From the NCBI GenBank assembly GCA_937942205.1, contig CALDFO010000092.1:1-17673 (forward strand): a stretch of 17,673 nucleotides of DNA. Reading direction: 5' to 3'. The translations under genes were made by a program, and so were the position numbers. The stretch comes from an uncultured Alphaproteobacteria bacterium. Its GTDB lineage: Bacteria; Pseudomonadota; Alphaproteobacteria; Micropepsales; Micropepsaceae. Under the pieces are notes generated by a model that saw nothing but the letters and a program-made list of their open reading frames with translations, was not told the DNA's origin and did not search any database. Positions 14,980 through 17,673 of this stretch are shown here, in pieces. How positions within the stretch are numbered: the first letter of the stretch is position 1; every line of letters begins with the position of its first letter.

Positions 14980-15004
14980 GGCCCGCGCGCGTCAGCGCGG
15001 GGCC
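14980..15004. repeat. GC-rich hairpin downstream of tRNA-Ala
   Basis: GGCCCGCGC (14980-14988) pairs with GCGCGGGGCC (14995-15004) with one bulged base. The run cccgcgcgcgtcagcgc (14982-14998) also occurs at 14352-14368 inside structured repeat copy 3. It lies about 55 bases after the tRNA-Ala end and has no T-run behind it, so a terminator role is doubtful. Confidence 0.45.
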
Positions 15005-15057
15005 TGAGGCCGGGACCGGACTGGAGAATGGCGGTTCGGAACCCATCCTGGAAAGGA

Positions 15058-15133
15058 TGGTGGAGCTGAGCGGAATCGAACCGCTGGCCTCCTCATTGCG
15101 AACGAGGCGCTCTCCCAACTGAGCTACAGCCCC
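15058..15133 (-). tRNA. tRNA-Ala, anticodon CGC
   Basis: The reverse complement folds fully: acceptor GGGGCTG/CAGCTCC including the G3-U70 wobble that identifies alanine tRNAs, D arm GCTCAGTTGGGAGAGC, anticodon loop TTCGCAA (anticodon CGC at 15098-15100, reading GCG), T arm with GGTTCGATTCC, discriminator A, and an encoded CCA at 15058-15060. A 7-base stem-loop (15043-15060) overlaps the CCA end. Confidence 0.97.
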
Positions 15134-15142
15134 GAACCGTCC

Positions 15143-15159
15143 GCCCCGGGGACCGGGGC
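15143..15159 (-). promoter_or_regulatory. Leader hairpin of the tRNA-Ala precursor
   Basis: GCCCCGG-TCC-CCGGGGC on the minus strand is a perfect 7-base stem with a 3-base loop. It lies between the predicted transcription start near 15163 and the mature 5' end at 15133, so RNase P would remove it. It may help to keep the leader from misfolding with the tRNA. Confidence 0.5.
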
Positions 15160-15169
15160 AAGGCGCAGG

Positions 15170-15198
15170 TTTGTAGGGACCGCCCCATTTCCCGTCAA
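15170..15198 (-). promoter_or_regulatory. Promoter of tRNA-Ala
   Basis: On the minus strand TTGACG (15193-15198, 5/6 to the -35 consensus) is followed after exactly 17 bases by TACAAA (15170-15175). Transcription would begin near 15163, giving a leader of about 30 bases before the tRNA. Confidence 0.65.
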
Positions 15199-15301
15199 GC
15201 GGGCTCGTTGCGCGGACAGGAAAAGGCCCTTTCCGCCGGGGGTTCCGTCCGTCCGCCCTGCCCGCTACAAGGGGCGTCGCAACGTTTCAGGCGCCCCGCC
15301 C

Positions 15302-15595
15302 ATGATGAACCCCATCGCCGCCCTGCTGATCGAGATCCTGGAAATCTACAAGTGGATCATCATCATCGCGGTCATCGTGAGCTGGCTGACGGCTTTCAAT
15401 GTCATCAACGAGCGCAACGATTTCGTCCGCACCCTGCTGCGGATCCTCTATGCCCTGACCGAGCCGGTGCTGCGGCCTATCCGCCGGGTGATCCCGGCGA
15501 TGGGCGGGCTGGACCTGTCGCCTATCGTCCTGCTGCTCATCATCTGGTTTCTGCAATATACCATCCGCTGGGCGGCCTTTAACTACGGCATGTGA
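15302..15595 (+). CDS. yggT: YggT family membrane protein
   Basis: A 97-residue integral membrane protein with two hydrophobic segments (about residues 7-31 and 75-92) separated by a basic loop containing LTEPVLRPIRRVIP.MGGLDLSPIV, the conserved YggT signature. Family members are small and widespread; roles in osmotic stress and in positioning of membrane proteins have been suggested, but the molecular job is unsettled. Two ATG codons follow one another (15302 and 15305) and there is only a poor ribosome site. Its TGA is 2 bases before the folD ATG, so the two are very likely one operon, a common pairing in alphaproteobacteria. Confidence 0.93.
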   Translation: MMNPIAALLIEILEIYKWIIIIAVIVSWLTAFNVINERNDFVRTLLRILYALTEPVLRPIRRVIPAMGGLDLSPIVLLLIIWFLQYTIRWAAFNYGM

Positions 15596-15597
15596 CC

Positions 15598-16482
15598 ATG
15601 AGCATCATCATTGACGGCAAGGCCAGCGCGGCGCGGCTGCGCGAGCGGATCGCGGCCTATACCGCCGACCTGAAAGCCCAACATGGCGTGACGCCGGGCC
15701 TGGCCACCGTGCTGGTGGGCAACGACCCGGCCTCGGAAGTCTATGTCCGCAACAAGCGCAAGACTGCCGAGGCATTGGGCTTCAAGTCGGTGCATGTCGG
15801 ACTGCCCGCCGATGTGGCCCAGGACGAACTGCTGCGCCAAGTGCGCGCTTTGTCCGCCGACGCCACGGTGCACGGCATTCTGGTGCAGCTGCCGCTGCCC
15901 AAACACCTGGACGAAGCGGCGGTGCTGGATGCGCTGGACCCGGCCAAGGATGTGGACGCGCTGACCCCCACCAATGCGGGACTTCTGCTGTCGGGCCGCG
16001 CCCATCTGGTGTCCTGCACGCCCGCGGGGGTGATGCTGCTGCTGAAGGAATATGTCGGCGACATCGCGGGCAAGGAGGCACTGGTGATCGGCCGCTCGCT
16101 GCTGTTCGGCAAGCCCGCCGCCCAACTGCTGCTGGCCGCCAACGCCACCGTCACCATGGCCCATTCGCGCTCCCGGGATCTGCCCGCGCTGGCGCGGCGC
16201 GCCGATATCCTGGTCGCCGCCATCGGCAAGCCGGAATTCGTCAAGGCCGACTGGATCAAGCCCGGCGCGGTGGTGATCGATGTGGGCATCAACCGCGTGG
16301 AAGCGGAAGGCGGCAAGACCAAACTGGTGGGCGATGTGGCGTATGACGAGGCCGCCAAGGTGGCGGGCGCCATCACCCCGGTGCCCGGCGGCGTCGGCGC
16401 CATGACCATCGTCTGCCTGATGCACAATACGCTGATCGCGGCGTGTGCCCGGAACGGCTTGCCCCTACCGCAGCAGCTTTAG
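15598..16482 (+). CDS. folD: Bifunctional methylenetetrahydrofolate dehydrogenase/cyclohydrolase FolD
   Basis: A 294-residue cytoplasmic enzyme that turns 5,10-methylene-THF into 5,10-methenyl-THF (NADP-dependent) and then 10-formyl-THF for purine and fMet-tRNA synthesis. Motifs are VGNDPASEVYVRNK (catalytic K53), QLPLPKHL (97-104), AKDVDALTP (D120), SCTPAGV, IGRSLLFGKPAAQLLL (cofactor loop) and ITPVPGGVGAMTIV. Length matches the family. Small departures from consensus are SCTP for PCTP, GKP preceded by F rather than V, and GVGAMT for GVGPMT; all essential catalytic residues remain. The ATG at 15598 is chosen; a GTG two codons earlier is possible. Translation is probably coupled to yggT. Confidence 0.97.
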   Translation: MSIIIDGKASAARLRERIAAYTADLKAQHGVTPGLATVLVGNDPASEVYVRNKRKTAEALGFKSVHVGLPADVAQDELLRQVRALSADATVHGILVQLPLPKHLDEAAVLDALDPAKDVDALTPTNAGLLLSGRAHLVSCTPAGVMLLLKEYVGDIAGKEALVIGRSLLFGKPAAQLLLAANATVTMAHSRSRDLPALARRADILVAAIGKPEFVKADWIKPGAVVIDVGINRVEAEGGKTKLVGDVAYDEAAKVAGAITPVPGGVGAMTIVCLMHNTLIAACARNGLPLPQQL

Positions 16483-16490
16483 CGCTTGTC

Positions 16491-16570
16491 TTTTGCGTCC
16501 TGAGGGCGTCGCGCCTTCGCTCGTGTACGTCTTGTACACGTCGCTCGGCGCTCCTGCTCAGGCCACAAAA
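16491..16570. repeat. 80-base imperfect palindrome between convergent genes
   Basis: The two halves mirror each other around about 16531. Outer TTTTG (16491) pairs with CAAAA (16566-16570), CCTGAG with CTCAGG, further GCGCC-type pairs follow, and the core GTGTAC-GTCTT-GTACAC (16523-16539) is perfect. It starts 9 bases after the folD stop and ends 18 bases before the stop of the opposing gene. The T's are on the 5' side and the A's on the 3' side, so this is not a classical intrinsic terminator, though it would still form a very long hairpin in both transcripts. Confidence 0.75.
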
Positions 16571-16587
16571 TCCCTCGCGCTATATCG

Positions 16588-17196
16588 TCAAAGATGTGCG
16601 TTCAAATCCTTGGCGAGAATCTCCGGCGTGATCGCGTCATTGTAATAGCTGACGATCTTGCCGTCCGGGCCCATCAGATAGACCACATTGGAATGGTCCA
16701 TGGCGTACTGGCCGCCCGGCAGATCGCGCCGCGTGGCATAGACGCGATACTGCTTGGCCGCCGCGTCCACCGCCGCCTGGCTGCCGGTCAGGCCCACGAA
16801 GCTGGGGCCGAAAGCCTTCATATAGTCGCCCACCACCTGGGGCGTGTCGCGCGCCGGGTCCACCGTGATGAAGACCGGCGTCACGCGCGCCGCCTTGTCG
16901 CCGATCATGTCCAGCGCCTGGGCCATCGCCGCCAGGCTGGTGGGACAGACATCGGGGCAATGGGTGAAGCCGAAATAGACCAGCATGTATTTGCCCCGGA
17001 AATCGGCGTCGGTGCGGGTCCTGCCGTTCTGGTCCACCAGCCGGAAGGGGCCGCCGACCTGGATCTGGCCGCTACCGATCACCGTGCCCGCGCCCGGCAC
17101 CAGGTCGCCCAGGCGCCACAGCAGGCCGCCCACCAGGGCCGACAGCAGCAGCAGATAGATCAGAAGGGCGCGGCGGTTGCGGAGCATGGCGGCCAT
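16588..17196 (-). CDS. senC: SCO/SenC (PrrC) family copper chaperone for cytochrome oxidase
   Basis: A 202-residue membrane-anchored thioredoxin-fold protein. A single N-terminal membrane helix (about residues 10-28) places the rest in the periplasm. The copper site is C80 and C84 in FTHCPDVCPTS with H168 in MDHSNVVYL. Surrounding family blocks are FRGKYMLVYFGF and VFITVDPARDTP. SCO proteins load Cu(A) of cytochrome oxidase and may act as thiol redox factors. The ATG at 17196 has GGAAGG 10 bases upstream; the ATG at 17187 does not. It diverges from a RegB-type kinase across less than 60 bases, as senC/prrC does in Rhodobacter. Unlike there, no regA gene follows; folD converges on it instead. 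Confidence 0.94.
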   Translation of the reverse strand: MAAMLRNRRALLIYLLLLSALVGGLLWRLGDLVPGAGTVIGSGQIQVGGPFRLVDQNGRTRTDADFRGKYMLVYFGFTHCPDVCPTSLAAMAQALDMIGDKAARVTPVFITVDPARDTPQVVGDYMKAFGPSFVGLTGSQAAVDAAAKQYRVYATRRDLPGGQYAMDHSNVVYLMGPDGKIVSYYNDAITPEILAKDLNAHL

Positions 17197-17253
17197 TGCT
17201 CTAATCCTTCCGAAGCGGGCGGGAAAGTGAACAATTTGGCGGAACGGGACACC

Positions 17254-17673
17254 ATGCGGCGCTTTGCCCAGATTCAGTCGGGCGGGCGCGTGCGCCTTCG
17301 CACGCTGTCCAACCTGCGCTGGCTGGCGGTCACCGGCCAGTCGGCGGCCCTGTTCCTGGTCTATTTCGCGCTGGGCTACCCGCTGCCGATTCTCTATTGC
17401 AGCATCGCCATCGCGGTCAGCGCCGCGCTGAATATCATGCTGGCGCTGCGCTATCCCGCCGCCCATCGCCTGTCGAACCGCGAAGCGACCTTCTATCTGG
17501 CCTTCGACGTGCTGCAACTGGCGGTGCTGCTCTATCTGACCGGCGGCATCTCCAATCCCTTCGCCCTGATGTTCGTGGCGCCGGTGGTGATCGCGGCCAC
17601 CATCCTCAATCTGGGCAATGTGTTGATCCTGGCCTTCATCGCGTTTGCGTCCGTGTCGGTGATCGGCATCGTG
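17254..17673 (+). CDS. regB: RegB/PrrB-type redox sensor histidine kinase, N-terminal part
   Basis: Only the first 140 codons are in the window, with no stop before its end. The opening LRTLSNLRWLAVTGQ and several hydrophobic segments form the start of the six-helix membrane domain. GGISNPF (residues 97-103) fits the GGxxNPF heptad through which RegB senses the ubiquinone pool, preceded by AFDVLQLAVLLYLT as in RegB/PrrB. The redox-active cysteine, H-box and ATPase domain would lie outside. RegB phosphorylates RegA under low oxygen and controls respiration, and in some species photosynthesis and nitrogen fixation. I chose the ATG at 17254; a GTG at 17227 would add nine residues. It diverges from senC, which strengthens the call. 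Confidence 0.88.
   Translation, partial: MRRFAQIQSGGRVRLRTLSNLRWLAVTGQSAALFLVYFALGYPLPILYCSIAIAVSAALNIMLALRYPAAHRLSNREATFYLAFDVLQLAVLLYLTGGISNPFALMFVAPVVIAATILNLGNVLILAFIAFASVSVIGIV

Overview
This is a high-GC bacterial window, most likely from an alphaproteobacterium. The strongest lineage clue is at the right end. There an SCO/SenC-type copper chaperone is transcribed divergently from a histidine kinase whose membrane domain carries the RegB quinone motif GGxxNPF, which is the classic alphaproteobacterial Reg/Prr arrangement. I cannot name a genus from sequence alone.

The first 51 bases are not biological. They match the Illumina TruSeq universal (P5) adapter, so the window begins at an assembly edge and the first gene is cut there.

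Left half (52-9642, accessory-like catabolism and transport). A truncated SDR dehydrogenase follows a DODA-type extradiol dioxygenase, with a LysR regulator diverging from them. Next come ybdD and cstA (pyruvate/peptide uptake on carbon starvation), encoded right to left with a 4-base stop/start overlap. A MarR regulator runs the other way, overlapping a FUSC-type inner-membrane exporter by 4 bases. An OprB-type porin and a secreted GH79 (heparanase-like) glycoside hydrolase follow. A 57-base dyad lies over the marR promoter. A plausible reading is uptake and breakdown of uronate-containing glycans together with aromatic compound handling, but the substrates are inferred.

Centre (9643-14909). 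A tRNA-Arg(CCG) gene separates the left block from more housekeeping-like DNA. A DUF2817/M14-like metallopeptidase and a VanX-like D-Ala-D-Ala dipeptidase diverge from a 45-base spacer. A CHASE2-class III nucleotide cyclase follows whose catalytic domain has lost several normally essential residues. A second, synonymously diverged copy of its last 13 codons sits just past its stop, which looks like the remnant of a deleted tandem paralogue. Upstream of the cyclase is a 490-base gap filled by three copies of a structured repeat with compensatory stem changes plus a short palindromic repeat. A secreted or anchored, possibly FliL-like, hypothetical protein follows.

Right end (15058-17673). tRNA-Ala(CGC) has a good promoter. 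YggT and FolD form a two-gene unit. An 80-base palindrome lies between the convergent folD and senC genes, and then comes the divergent senC/regB pair, with regB running off the window.

I found no CRISPR array, integrase, transposase, phage gene or recognisable new defence system. The most unusual items are the degenerate cyclase with its duplicated tail, the compensating repeat family, the marR dyad and the bacterial heparanase-like enzyme next to a porin.
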